Shown: positions 7,854-17,249 of the stretch, in pieces
Position numbering within the stretch: position 1 is the stretch's first letter
Layout: every line of letters begins with the position of its first letter
Program-made: the position numbers and the translations under genes
Notes under the pieces: generated by a model
What the model was told of the DNA's origin: nothing
Seen by the model: the letters and a program-made list of their open reading frames with translations, nothing else
Databases searched by the model: none
Assembly: GCF_000764205.1 (NCBI RefSeq)
Contig: NZ_JQDZ01000050.1
Coordinates: 1 to 43,500 of the forward strand
Length of the DNA: 43,500 nt
From: Thalassotalea sp. ND16A
GTDB taxonomy: Bacteria; Pseudomonadota; Gammaproteobacteria; Enterobacterales; Alteromonadaceae
Direction: 5' to 3'

Positions 7854-9644
7854 ATGAAGCACATTCGAAATTTCTCAATTATCGCCCACATTGATCATGG
7901 CAAATCCACCCTGTCCGATCGATTAATTCAACATTGTGGCGGCCTGTCAGACCGTGAAATGGCAGCGCAAGTATTAGATTCTATGGATCTGGAACGTGAA
8001 CGCGGTATTACCATTAAAGCGCAAAGCGTAACCCTGGATTATAAAGCCAAAGACGGTGAAATTTATCAGCTTAACTTTATCGACACTCCCGGTCACGTTG
8101 ATTTTTCTTATGAAGTATCACGCTCATTAGCCGCCTGTGAAGGTGCATTGTTGGTAGTCGATGCTGGCCAGGGCGTAGAAGCACAAACTCTGGCAAACTG
8201 TTACACCGCCATTGAAATGGATTTAGAAGTGGTGCCAATTTTAAATAAAATTGACTTACCACAGGCTGACCCTGACAAAGTGGCGGAAGAAATTGAAGAT
8301 ATTATCGGCATTGACGCAACTGACGCCGTGCAGTGTAGTGCGAAAACTGGTATTGGTATTGATGAAGTACTAGAGAGCATAGTGGCCAATGTGCCACCGC
8401 CGGTGGGTAAAACGGATGATAAGCTGCAAGCGCTGATCATCGACTCCTGGTTTGATAACTATCAAGGCGTAGTTTCTTTAGTACGGGTGATGCACGGAGA
8501 GATCAAAGCCGGTGATAAGATGACGGTGATGTCGACCGGGCAAAGCCATCAAATTGATAAAGTCGGTATTTTCACGCCGAAGCAAACGGAAACTGGTATC
8601 TTGAAGACTGGCGAAGTTGGCTTCATTATTGCCGGTATTAAAGAGATTCACGGTGCCCCAGTTGGTGATACGTTAACGTTAACGCGTAAGCCGGCTGAAG
8701 ATGTGCTACCCGGTTTTCAAAAAGTAACACCACAGGTGTATGCCGGTATTTTCCCTATCAGCTCAGATGATTTTGAAAACTTCCGCGACGCATTAAATAA
8801 GTTAAGCCTGAATGATGCTTCATTATTCTTCGAGCCAGAAAGTTCTGGCGCGCTGGGCTTTGGTTTCCGCTGTGGCTTCCTTGGCATGTTGCACATGGAA
8901 ATTATTCAGGAGCGTTTGGCGCGTGAATATGATCTGGATCTGATCGCCACGGCACCGACGGTAAACTATGAAGTGTTATGCACTAATGGCAAGGTAGTTG
9001 CCATAGACAATCCATCGGATTTACCCGCGGTTAATGAAATTGATGAAATTCGCGAGCCCATTGTCGAAGCGCATATCTTAGTGCCACAAGAGCACTTGGG
9101 TAATGTCATTACCTTGTGTATCGAAAAGCGTGGTGTGCAAAAGAATTTAACCTATCACGGTAACCAAGTTGCGGTGCATTACGAACTGCCGATGGCAGAA
9201 GTGGTGATGGACTTCTTCGATAAGTTGAAATCCACCAGTCGTGGTTATGCCTCACTCGAATATAACTTTGTTCGTTTCGAAGCATCAGACATGGTGCGTA
9301 CCGATGTGTTAATTAACGGCGACAGAGTCGATGCGTTGGCGATGATCACCCATCGCAGCAATTCAGTATCACGTGGTCGTCAGTTAGTGGATAAACTAAA
9401 AGAGCTTATTCACCGTCAAATGTTTGATGTCGCCATTCAAGCGACTATAGGTAGTAACGTTATTGCCCGGACAACGGTGAAACAGTTACGCAAAAACGTA
9501 ATCGCCAAATGTTATGGTGGTGATATTTCTCGTAAGAAGAAATTGTTACAAAAGCAAAAAGAAGGTAAAAAACGGATGAAGCAAGTGGGCAATGTCGAAG
9601 TACCACAAGAAGCGTTTTTGGCCGTACTTAAGTTAGGGAAGTAA
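7854..9644 (+). CDS. lepA: Elongation factor 4 (LepA)
   Basis: A translational GTPase that acts on ribosomes, implicated in back-translocation and initiation or assembly. The 596 residues are typical. G-domain motifs are all visible: G1 AHIDHGKST (11-19), DTPGHVDF (G3), NKIDLP (G4) and SAKTG (G5). The EF-G-like domains II, III and V follow, with the LepA-specific C-terminal domain ending [17 protein letters not shown]. It is immediately upstream of lepB, the classical lep operon. Nothing odd. Confidence 0.98.
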   Translation: MKHIRNFSIIAHIDHGKSTLSDRLIQHCGGLSDREMAAQVLDSMDLERERGITIKAQSVTLDYKAKDGEIYQLNFIDTPGHVDFSYEVSRSLAACEGALLVVDAGQGVEAQTLANCYTAIEMDLEVVPILNKIDLPQADPDKVAEEIEDIIGIDATDAVQCSAKTGIGIDEVLESIVANVPPPVGKTDDKLQALIIDSWFDNYQGVVSLVRVMHGEIKAGDKMTVMSTGQSHQIDKVGIFTPKQTETGILKTGEVGFIIAGIKEIHGAPVGDTLTLTRKPAEDVLPGFQKVTPQVYAGIFPISSDDFENFRDALNKLSLNDASLFFEPESSGALGFGFRCGFLGMLHMEIIQERLAREYDLDLIATAPTVNYEVLCTNGKVVAIDNPSDLPAVNEIDEIREPIVEAHILVPQEHLGNVITLCIEKRGVQKNLTYHGNQVAVHYELPMAEVVMDFFDKLKSTSRGYASLEYNFVRFEASDMVRTDVLINGDRVDALAMITHRSNSVSRGRQLVDKLKELIHRQMFDVAIQATIGSNVIARTTVKQLRKNVIAKCYGGDISRKKKLLQKQKEGKKRMKQVGNVEVPQEAFLAVLKLGK

Positions 9645-9651
9645 TTATTCT

Positions 9652-10572
9652 ATGGCGATGTATTTTTCATTATTTTTGGTGGTCATTACGATAGTAACGG
9701 GCATCGTTTATTTTCTCGATAAGTTTGTTTATGCACCAAAGCGTCAATTGAACTTACAAGCCACGCAAGAGCAATGCGCGCAACCGCTTGATCAGGTTGC
9801 CATTGAAAAGATCACCACCCCGAATGCCTGGGTTGACACCTCAGTACAAGTATTTCCGGTGATTGCCTTTGTCCTTATTTTACGTTCGTTTATCTATGAA
9901 CCGTTCCAAATTCCATCGGGCTCGATGATGCCAACGTTATATGATGGCGATTTTATTTTGGTGAATAAATTTAATTATGGCTTGCGCGAACCTGTTGCCC
10001 GCAATAAATTTTTCGATATCGGCTCACCTGAGCGTGGCGATGTCGTAGTATTTAAGTATCCGGTCGATCCCAATGTCGATTTCATCAAAAGGGTTGTTGG
10101 CGTACCTGGTGACAGGGTGGTTTATCAAAACAAATACTTATATATCCAACCTAAATGTGCAGAAAATGCCACATCTTGCGCTGAAATGAAGCAAGTGGTA
10201 ACAACGTTTAAGAACAGCGGCGAATCTCCAAAGTCGGGCAAGGCATTAACCCGTTATGAATCGGCAATGCCCAATAAAACTCATGAAATTTTAGTCAATA
10301 ACAGCCAGCCGCCACAAAATTATCGGTTCTTTAACCAACCGGGCTTGAAAAAAGGCGAATGGCTGGTACCGGAAGGTAAGTACCTGGTGATGGGCGATAA
10401 TCGTGACAACTCTCTCGATGGCCGTTTTTGGGGCTTTGTCTCCGAAGATGCGCTGGTAGGTGAGGCTGTTGCCATATGGATGAGTTTTGATTTTGAACGA
10501 AGTGAGGCAGACTTTTTACCTACCTGGGTACCATCAGGTATTCGTTTTAATCGCATTGGCGGAATTAATTAA
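9652..10572 (+). CDS. lepB: Signal peptidase I (LepB)
   Basis: Inner-membrane serine protease that removes signal peptides from exported preproteins. In this 306-residue protein a first membrane segment covers about residues 3-22 and a second covers about 64-80 (VQVFPVIAFVLILRSF). The catalytic serine is S91 in PSGSMMPTL and the general base lysine is K146 in DFIKRVVGVPGD; the later GDNRDNSLDGRFWG box is also intact. The gene starts 7 nt after lepA. Its stop codon is directly followed by the TTG start of rnc. Confidence 0.97.
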   Translation: MAMYFSLFLVVITIVTGIVYFLDKFVYAPKRQLNLQATQEQCAQPLDQVAIEKITTPNAWVDTSVQVFPVIAFVLILRSFIYEPFQIPSGSMMPTLYDGDFILVNKFNYGLREPVARNKFFDIGSPERGDVVVFKYPVDPNVDFIKRVVGVPGDRVVYQNKYLYIQPKCAENATSCAEMKQVVTTFKNSGESPKSGKALTRYESAMPNKTHEILVNNSQPPQNYRFFNQPGLKKGEWLVPEGKYLVMGDNRDNSLDGRFWGFVSEDALVGEAVAIWMSFDFERSEADFLPTWVPSGIRFNRIGGIN

Positions 10573-11256
10573 TTGACTAAACCATTACACTTAAATCGAC
10601 TGGCGACTAAGCTGGGTCATCAATTTAATGATGAGCAACTGCTGATTCAGGCATTAACGCATCGTAGTGCCAAAGGCGATAATAATGAACGCTTAGAGTT
10701 TTTAGGTGATTCAATCTTGGGGTATGTGATTGCCCGTGCTTTGTTTGAAAAATTTCCACAGGCCAGTGAAGGCGAGCTAACGCGTATGCGTTCAACCTTG
10801 GTACGTGGTGTTACCCTGGCTGAAATTGGTCGCAGTTTTGCTCTGGGCGATTATTTGGTATTAGGTCCAGGTGAGTTAAAAAGTGGCGGATTTCGTCGAG
10901 ACTCGATTTTAGAAGATGCCATTGAAGCAATTATCGGTGCCGTATTTCTAGATTCAGATATGCCAACTTGCCGGCAGTTAATTCTTGATTGGTTTGCAAT
11001 ACGTATCAATCAAATCAACCCAGGACAAAGCCAAAAAGATCCCAAAACCCGGTTACAAGAATATTTACAAGGGCGTAAATTAGCGCTGCCTAAATATGAT
11101 GTGATAGCCACCACAGGGCAATCACATAACCAGCAATTTACCATCAGTTGCGTAATTGAAACGTTAGCGGATGCCATTATTAGCAAAGGTACATCTCGAA
11201 GAAAAGCCGAACAAGCGGCTGCCGAACAAGCATTGGAGCTATTAAATGTTAAATGA
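10573..11256 (+). CDS. rnc: Ribonuclease III
   Basis: Double-strand-specific endoribonuclease that processes rRNA precursors and many mRNAs. The 227-residue protein has the catalytic domain signature [13 protein letters not shown] (acidic residues E42 and D46), a second acidic pair in the [13 protein letters not shown] segment, and a C-terminal dsRNA-binding domain from about residue 155 ([12 protein letters not shown]) to the [13 protein letters not shown] end. It begins with TTG on the base after the lepB stop codon; no ATG in the right place fits, so translation is probably coupled. It overlaps era by 11 nt, as in many relatives. Confidence 0.96.
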   Translation: MTKPLHLNRLATKLGHQFNDEQLLIQALTHRSAKGDNNERLEFLGDSILGYVIARALFEKFPQASEGELTRMRSTLVRGVTLAEIGRSFALGDYLVLGPGELKSGGFRRDSILEDAIEAIIGAVFLDSDMPTCRQLILDWFAIRINQINPGQSQKDPKTRLQEYLQGRKLALPKYDVIATTGQSHNQQFTISCVIETLADAIISKGTSRRKAEQAAAEQALELLNVK

Positions 11257-12184
11257 CGACGATTTTGAAGGTGCAAGCCAAAGTGATAACTATTGTGGTT
11301 TGGTGGCATTAGTTGGTCGTCCCAACGTTGGCAAATCGACCTTGTTAAATGCCTTATTAGGCCAGAAAATAAGTATCACATCGCGTAAGCCACAAACTAC
11401 TCGCCATCGTATCCTGGGTATTTTAACCGAAGATAATCGTCAGGCGGTTTTGGTAGATACCCCGGGGTTACACTTAGAAGAAAAACGGGCCATTAATCGC
11501 TTAATGAATCGGGCGGCGAGCAGTACGATAGCCGAAGTTGAACTCATTATTTTTCTGGTCGAAGGCACTAACTGGACCAGTGATGACGAACTGGTACTAA
11601 GTAAAGTTAAGCAATCAGGCCGTCCGGTAGTGTTAGCGGTGAACAAAATTGATAATGTTCAGGATAAAGAAGAGTTATTGCCACATTTACAAAAAATAGC
11701 GGCGTTGCATGATTTTCAAGAAATTATCCCTATCAGTGCGGTAAAAGGCGATAAAGTCGACAAGATACGTGAGGTCTGTTTATCGTCGCTGCCGGATGGC
11801 GATTTTTGGTTTCCGGAAGATTACGTTACCGACCGATCGTCTCGTTTCATGGCCTCTGAAATTGTCAGAGAGAAGCTAATTCGCTTTACCGGCGATGAAC
11901 TCCCATATTCGACCACAGTAGAAATAGAGCAATTCAAAACCGATGATAAGGGGATTCTGCACATAAATGCCTTGATTTTGGTCGAGCGTGACACGCAAAA
12001 ACGTATGGTAATCGGCAATAAAGGTGAAAAACTGAAAACCATTGGCCGCGAAGCCCGTCGCGATATGGAAGCCATGTTTGAGCGCAAAGTGTTTCTCGAA
12101 ACTTGGGTGAAAGTGAAGTCTGGCTGGGCTGATGACGAGAGAGCGTTACGCAGTTTAGGCTACGGCGATGATTATTCCGGTTAG
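11246..12184 (+). CDS. era: GTPase Era
   Basis: Essential GTPase that binds the 3' end of 16S rRNA and aids 30S maturation. The 312-residue protein has the Walker [10 protein letters not shown] (24-32), the switch I region [15 protein letters not shown] (G3), NKIDNV (G4), and a C-terminal KH domain with [17 protein letters not shown]. It overlaps rnc by 11 nt and precedes recO, the standard rnc-era-recO order. Confident. Confidence 0.97.
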   Translation: MLNDDDFEGASQSDNYCGLVALVGRPNVGKSTLLNALLGQKISITSRKPQTTRHRILGILTEDNRQAVLVDTPGLHLEEKRAINRLMNRAASSTIAEVELIIFLVEGTNWTSDDELVLSKVKQSGRPVVLAVNKIDNVQDKEELLPHLQKIAALHDFQEIIPISAVKGDKVDKIREVCLSSLPDGDFWFPEDYVTDRSSRFMASEIVREKLIRFTGDELPYSTTVEIEQFKTDDKGILHINALILVERDTQKRMVIGNKGEKLKTIGREARRDMEAMFERKVFLETWVKVKSGWADDERALRSLGYGDDYSG

Positions 12185-12212
12185 TTTTCACTGCTAATGC
12201 AAACGCCTGGCT

Positions 12213-12950
12213 ATGTCTGTTAGTAAAGAACTCAACCTGCAAAAAGCGTATTTACTGCACTCTCGCCCTTACCGTGATAGTCGTTTATTGGTTAACTTAC
12301 TGACTGAGCAACATGGCCATGTGAGTGCGGTGGTCTATATTGGCAAAAGTAAGAAAGCCAACAAAAAAGGCCTGTTACAGCCCTTTGCCTGTTTACAAAT
12401 AGAGTTGCAAGGCAGCAATGACTTAAAGTCGTTATCCCGCATTGAACACGCCGATAAAAGCTTGGCGCTTAGTGGTAACTTCCTGTTTAGTGGCTTCTAT
12501 TTAAATGAGCTGATGGTACGGCTACTGCCAGAAAACATTCCATGCGAGAGCCTATTTCAACTCTATCAAACAAGTTTGAATCAGTTACTGCTGCAATCGC
12601 CCTTAGAGCCGATGCTGAGGAAATTCGAATTAACCTTATTGGCTGAATTAGGCTTCTCATTAGATTTTCATGATCTGCAACAACAACCCGAGCAACCATC
12701 AACTCAAATTAGTGAGCCGTACGGCAATGAGTTACATTTTGTACCCGAACAAGGGTTTGTGCTGGCCGATTTTGATTTGTCTTTACCGCGCTATAATCGT
12801 CAACACATAATTGCAATTGGTGATGGTAAATTAGAGCAAGCAGACGTATTATTAACCTGTAAACGCTTGATGCGGCAGGTTTTACAGAGTTATTTAGGGA
12901 AAAAGCCGTTAAATAGTCGCAAACTATTCAGTAATAAGTTTGCCAAATAA
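12213..12950 (+). CDS. recO: DNA repair protein RecO
   Basis: RecFOR pathway mediator that helps load RecA on SSB-coated single-stranded DNA. The 245-residue protein has the N-terminal OB fold (about 1-80; the LLHSRPYRDSRLLVNLLTE start is typical) and a helical C-terminal domain. It lacks the four-cysteine zinc motif found in some RecO proteins, as is usual for gammaproteobacterial members. It follows era by 28 nt. Sequence divergence is high in this family, but position and the N-terminal pattern settle it. Confidence 0.93.
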   Translation: MSVSKELNLQKAYLLHSRPYRDSRLLVNLLTEQHGHVSAVVYIGKSKKANKKGLLQPFACLQIELQGSNDLKSLSRIEHADKSLALSGNFLFSGFYLNELMVRLLPENIPCESLFQLYQTSLNQLLLQSPLEPMLRKFELTLLAELGFSLDFHDLQQQPEQPSTQISEPYGNELHFVPEQGFVLADFDLSLPRYNRQHIIAIGDGKLEQADVLLTCKRLMRQVLQSYLGKKPLNSRKLFSNKFAK

Positions 12951-12999
12951 GCTGCCGCTTCGACTGTCCGTTTTCCACTAGTTCTACCATGTGAAATGG

Positions 13000-13042
13000 G
13001 TAGATATTTAATCAACTTGGTATTATTGTTAGGGTCTGTTGA
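13000..13042. mobile_element. Solitary ends of two MITE families upstream of pdxJ
   Basis: The block 13000-13023, ending TTTAATCAACTTGGTAT, is identical to the right end of the element at 21755-21964. Eight bases on, AGGGTCTGTTGA (13031-13042) is identical to the left end of the element at 1979-2115. No partner ends are visible nearby, so both look like remnants. They lie 52-94 nt before the pdxJ start, where its promoter should be. Confidence 0.5.
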
Positions 13043-13093
13043 CCTATATAGATTTAATTAAATAGATGAAATGAAATTAAGAGAGCAAGTTTT

Positions 13094-13825
13094 ATGAGCG
13101 ATATTTTATTGGGTGTTAATGTTGACCATATTGCAACGTTACGCCAGGCCAGAGGCACGACTTACCCGGATCCTGCACATGCCGCCTGTGTGGCTGAACA
13201 TGCGGGTGCCGATGGCATCACCATTCATTTACGTGAAGACCGGCGTCATATTAACGACCGCGATGTCGAAGTGATGGCAAATACGATTCAAAGTAGAATG
13301 AATCTGGAAATGGCGGTGACCAATGAAATGCTGGATATTGCCTGTCGTATTAAACCCGCATTTTGTTGTTTAGTCCCGGAAAAGCGTGAAGAGTTAACCA
13401 CCGAAGGTGGCTTGGATGTTGCCGGACAAATGGACAAAGTCAGTAACGCGGTTGAACGTTTGGCTGCAGTGGGTACCAAGGTCAGTTTATTTATTGATGC
13501 CGATAGAAAACAGATAGATGCCGCCAAAGCAACAGGAGCACCGTTTATTGAAATTCATACCGGCCATTATGCCGATGCAGAAACAGAAGATAAACAACAA
13601 GCCGAGCTGTTACGTTTAATTGACGGCATTAAATATGCGCACAATTTAGGTTTAAAAGTAAATGCCGGCCATGGCTTGAATTACTTTAACGTAAAACCGG
13701 TTGCGGCAATCAAAGAAATTATTGAGTTGAACATTGGCCATGCCATCATTGCTCGTGCGGCTATCGATGGTTTAGAGAAAGCCGTACGTGATATGAAACG
13801 ATTGATGATTGAAGCAAGGCAGTAA
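13094..13825 (+). CDS. pdxJ: Pyridoxine 5'-phosphate synthase PdxJ
   Basis: Condenses 1-deoxy-D-xylulose 5-phosphate with 3-amino-2-oxopropyl phosphate to give pyridoxine 5'-phosphate (vitamin B6 synthesis). The 243-residue TIM-barrel protein starts with the family's [17 protein letters not shown] and contains the HLREDRRHI phosphate-binding block, the active-site ETEKREEL-like [13 protein letters not shown] segment, and GHGLNYFNV near the C-terminus. AGAGAGC 8-13 nt before the ATG may act as a ribosome site. It usually pairs with acpS, as here (110 nt downstream). Confidence 0.97.
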   Translation: MSDILLGVNVDHIATLRQARGTTYPDPAHAACVAEHAGADGITIHLREDRRHINDRDVEVMANTIQSRMNLEMAVTNEMLDIACRIKPAFCCLVPEKREELTTEGGLDVAGQMDKVSNAVERLAAVGTKVSLFIDADRKQIDAAKATGAPFIEIHTGHYADAETEDKQQAELLRLIDGIKYAHNLGLKVNAGHGLNYFNVKPVAAIKEIIELNIGHAIIARAAIDGLEKAVRDMKRLMIEARQ

Positions 13826-13831
13826 AGAATG

Positions 13832-13905
13832 GCTACGAGCTACGAGCTACGAGCTACGAGCAACAAACAAGCTGCATCTTATAGCCCGTTGCCCGTAGCT
13901 TTTTT
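13832..13905. repeat. Heptamer-armed repeat, short copy between pdxJ and acpS
   Basis: Four tandem TACGAGC heptamers (13834-13861) are followed 22 bp later by GCCCGTTGCCCGTAGC (13884-13899) and six T (13900-13905). The arms are near-complementary (GCTACGAGC against GCCCGTAGC, one mismatch per unit), so the transcript could fold into a hairpin with a U-tract and end pdxJ transcription. The interior is the shortest of the four copies. Confidence 0.6.
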
Positions 13906-13935
13906 AGCTCGCAGCTTATCACCCTAGGGAAATAT

Positions 13936-14316
13936 ATGTCAGTAGTTGGTATCGGAAATGATATTGTTGAGATCAGTCGTATCGAAAATATGGCGGATAA
14001 GGCGAGAGCACGTTTGGCGTTGCGGGTGTTGACGCCGGCTGAGCATGAAAAATTTTTGAGCTTGAAGCAGCCGGAACGATTTTTGGCGAAACGCTGGGCA
14101 GGCAAAGAAGCGGCAGCGAAAGCACTAGGTACAGGTATTGCGGATGGTGTCTCGTTTCAACACTTTAATATTGTCAATTTGGCCTCAGGTAAACCCACGC
14201 TTGAGTTAACTGGCAGAGCTTTAGAGTTGGCTCTGCAATTAACGGCAACTAGCTGGCACATCAGTTTATCTGATGAAAAGCAGTACGCGTTAGCCTTTGT
14301 GGTACTCAGTGCTTAG
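13936..14316 (+). CDS. acpS: Holo-ACP synthase AcpS
   Basis: Transfers the 4'-phosphopantetheine arm of CoA to apo-acyl carrier protein, activating fatty acid synthesis. The 126-residue length matches the family. Mg-binding residues D9 (IGNDIVEI) and E58 (RWAGKEAAAKAL) are in the standard motifs, and GTGIADGVSFQHF follows. It is downstream of pdxJ, with a repeat in the gap, and convergent with barA (17 nt). Confident. Confidence 0.96.
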   Translation: MSVVGIGNDIVEISRIENMADKARARLALRVLTPAEHEKFLSLKQPERFLAKRWAGKEAAAKALGTGIADGVSFQHFNIVNLASGKPTLELTGRALELALQLTATSWHISLSDEKQYALAFVVLSA

Positions 14317-14333
14317 CTTACCCCGAGTTCAGT

Positions 14334-17147
14334 TTATTTAGCATTCGCAGTAGCGAGTTGCAAAAAATCATCGGCAACGGCTAACACCGCATCGATTTCA
14401 TCAAACAATTCGAAAAATTCCGGCTCCAGTTCGGCTAATGACAGCTGCTGCTTTATTTGTGTTTCTATTCTTTGTACCACCTTCTCCAGCCTGGGCACAC
14501 CAACATAACAACTCGCCCCGTTAAGTTTGTGTACCAATGAGCTGACACTAGGTAGGTTTTCTAATTTGATATTGTTTTGCAAGGCGACTTTTGTTTCTGG
14601 TAATGAATTGATTAACAAGGTAAACATTTCTATTGCTAACTCGTATTTATGGGCAGAGCGCTGCATCGAAATAGTCCAGTCGATGACGCCGTTGTAACTG
14701 TGTTGTACTAAATGAGCCAGTTTTTCTGAGTTATCATGTTTAGTTTCTACTGCAGGAATTATATTGTTGTGATTGTGATCTTTGATTGGTGCGTGTTCAA
14801 AAATAATGTGATCGAGTAGCGTTTCGTCAATGGGTTTTGCCAAATAACCGTCAAAGCCTGATCGGATGTATTTTTCTTTTTCTCCGGGTAGGGCATGGGC
14901 GGTAACGGCAATAATGCCGGTTTGAATGTTCAGTGAGTCATGCTGGATTTTGGTCAAGGCGCTGATACCATCGAGAATAGGCATTTGGATATCCATCAAA
15001 ATCAAATCAAATTTCTCTCTACAACACAGTTTATAGGCTTCTCTGCCATCACTCGCTAAAACCACTGCCGCGACTTTCTGTTCAAGTAAGGTTTGAATGA
15101 GTTTTAAATTGGCTTGATTATCATCAACGGCAAGCACTGAAATTGGTAATTTCTCAGGATCAGATTTGAGTTTTTTACTTTTCTCTTCAGTAAAGGTTTG
15201 TTCAGTTTGTAACAGTGCATGCTTTAAATTTTTGTTGGTTACTGGTTTGGTAATACAGGCATGAATACCCGAATTAATCAGCGATTTTTTTAAACTTAAC
15301 GAGTTATTATTGATCGCCAAAATCATTTTCCCGACGCTCATTGATAAAGACTCGATCAATGATTTCACATCGTTAATGTTGGTCGAACCTATTTGTTGCC
15401 CCAATATGGCAAAATCGAAACTGCGCTGTTGAATTTGATTTTGTAATTCCCGCAAGTCAGTAACTTGGGTAATATCCATATGCCAATGCTTTAAAATATT
15501 TACCATAGCTAAGCGACTGCGCTGATGCGGTTCAAACAAAATAACTGATTTATGTTCAAGCTCAAACGGTTCGATAATACTATCAATCGGCAGTTGGTTG
15601 ATTTCACTTTTAAAGGTAAAAAAGAAACTTGAGCCTTTATGAGACTGACTGCTAAAGTTGATATCACCACCCATTTCATTGGCTAAGCGTTTAGAAATTA
15701 CTAAGCCTAATCCGGTGCCGCCATAGAGGCGGGTAATGCTTTTATCGGCTTGTGAAAATGCTTTAAATAACGATTCTTTTTGTTTATCGCTGATCCCTAT
15801 GCCGGTATCGATAACTTGTATTGAGATTTCAATATTGGCGTCGTTGCTTATTTGATAATCGACGTCCACGGCGATATAACCATAGTCGGTAAACTTAATG
15901 GCATTGCTTAATAAATTAATTAATACCTGTTTTATTCGCAATGCATCGCCAATGAGTGAGTTGGGCAAATTCTGGTTAATATTTAATGATAATTCAATGT
16001 TTTTGCTATGGGCAGAATCTGCAAACAAGATGATCGCTTCATCAATGCTGTCTCTAAAACTGAATGGGATATGTTCAATTTCCAGTCGACCGGAATCGAG
16101 TTTTGAGAAGTCAAGAATGTCGTTAATAATCGACAGTAAGTTATTTGCCGAGCTGTCGATGGTGGTAAGAAATTCACGTTGTGTTTCTGATAAAGGCGTT
16201 TTTAATACTTGTCGGGTAAAACCGATAACCCCGTTTAACGGCGTTCGTAACTCATGACTCATATTTGCCAGAAATTCGGACTTTACCTGATTTGCTTCCT
16301 GTGCTTTGCGTTTGGCAAGATCGAGTTGTACGTTTTGTACCTCAAATTGTTCAAGAGCGGTACGTAGGTCTCTGGTTGCCTGTTCGATATTCGACTCTAA
16401 GTCGTACTGATAATCTTCAATCGCTTGTGCCATATTGTTGATGCCGATGCGCAGAATATCTAACTCCCCCTGAAACGGCTCATGGATCCTAACCCCCAAC
16501 GCCCCTTGGCGAATTTGCAGAACGATTTCGTTCATCTCTTTTACTGGCCCGGAGAGAATAGATACCAGCCTTTTGGCAAAGTGCAGAGATAAAAATATAC
16601 CGAAGAATACCACCAGTAAACTGACAATCAGCAAGATTTGCTTTTCATACAAAATGCCAGTTTTATTAATTTCAATGACGTAATAGCCGTAATAGGATTT
16701 GTTCGCAGTCGATTTTTGATCGATTTTATAAATGGCGAGGCGAATAGGAAAGTAGATGAAGTAGCTATGATCATATTCTTGGATGTATTCTTTATCTAAC
16801 TCGCCGTTGGCGAGTGAGGCGATGTATTGGCTTGAATTACCGGAGCCGTTACTGTTTATCAGGTTTGTGTTTTTATGATCAAATAACAAAATGGTTTTTA
16901 TTAAGTCGGAATTACTGCCCTGGACATAAGCCAATAAGTTGCGCAATGAATAATATTCCTTATTATTCATACGATAGGCCGTGGTTACAGCAAGGGTGTT
17001 GGCGATCGTTTTGCCTTTATCGATTAAGGTTTCATCAATGGCAACAATTCTATTGTAGGCATAATAAATAGCCAAACTGGAGCCAATAATGATTGTTGGT
17101 AGTACGGCAAATAAAATAACCCAATCCTTGATAGTTATTTTGATCAT
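14334..17147 (-). CDS. barA: Hybrid sensor histidine kinase BarA
   Basis: Membrane-bound tripartite sensor kinase that phosphorylates the response regulator UvrY/GacA (Gac/Csr pathway). In this 937-residue protein TM1 is at about 9-30 and TM2 at about 169-190, with a periplasmic sensor region between. A HAMP domain follows TM2, then the HisKA domain with H298 (NMSHELRTPLNG) and an ATPase domain (NLLSNAIKF, GTGLGLVISKRL). A degenerate receiver-like region covers about 530-650, a true receiver with DDN and LILMDIQMP about 660-785, and the C-terminal Hpt domain has the SLVHKLNGASCYVG histidine. It is divergent from rlmD as in E. coli and convergent with acpS. The middle receiver lacks the acceptor aspartate (FAILGQQ). 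Confidence 0.93.
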   Translation of the reverse strand: MIKITIKDWVILFAVLPTIIIGSSLAIYYAYNRIVAIDETLIDKGKTIANTLAVTTAYRMNNKEYYSLRNLLAYVQGSNSDLIKTILLFDHKNTNLINSNGSGNSSQYIASLANGELDKEYIQEYDHSYFIYFPIRLAIYKIDQKSTANKSYYGYYVIEINKTGILYEKQILLIVSLLVVFFGIFLSLHFAKRLVSILSGPVKEMNEIVLQIRQGALGVRIHEPFQGELDILRIGINNMAQAIEDYQYDLESNIEQATRDLRTALEQFEVQNVQLDLAKRKAQEANQVKSEFLANMSHELRTPLNGVIGFTRQVLKTPLSETQREFLTTIDSSANNLLSIINDILDFSKLDSGRLEIEHIPFSFRDSIDEAIILFADSAHSKNIELSLNINQNLPNSLIGDALRIKQVLINLLSNAIKFTDYGYIAVDVDYQISNDANIEISIQVIDTGIGISDKQKESLFKAFSQADKSITRLYGGTGLGLVISKRLANEMGGDINFSSQSHKGSSFFFTFKSEINQLPIDSIIEPFELEHKSVILFEPHQRSRLAMVNILKHWHMDITQVTDLRELQNQIQQRSFDFAILGQQIGSTNINDVKSLIESLSMSVGKMILAINNNSLSLKKSLINSGIHACITKPVTNKNLKHALLQTEQTFTEEKSKKLKSDPEKLPISVLAVDDNQANLKLIQTLLEQKVAAVVLASDGREAYKLCCREKFDLILMDIQMPILDGISALTKIQHDSLNIQTGIIAVTAHALPGEKEKYIRSGFDGYLAKPIDETLLDHIIFEHAPIKDHNHNNIIPAVETKHDNSEKLAHLVQHSYNGVIDWTISMQRSAHKYELAIEMFTLLINSLPETKVALQNNIKLENLPSVSSLVHKLNGASCYVGVPRLEKVVQRIETQIKQQLSLAELEPEFFELFDEIDAVLAVADDFLQLATANAK

Positions 17148-17249
17148 AATTACGTTCTTTTTCGTGTTAAAATCATTCGCTTATCATGGCACTTTTTTTC
17201 AGAAAAATGTAGCATTAATAGCAATTCGATAGCGCTAACTGGATAATCA

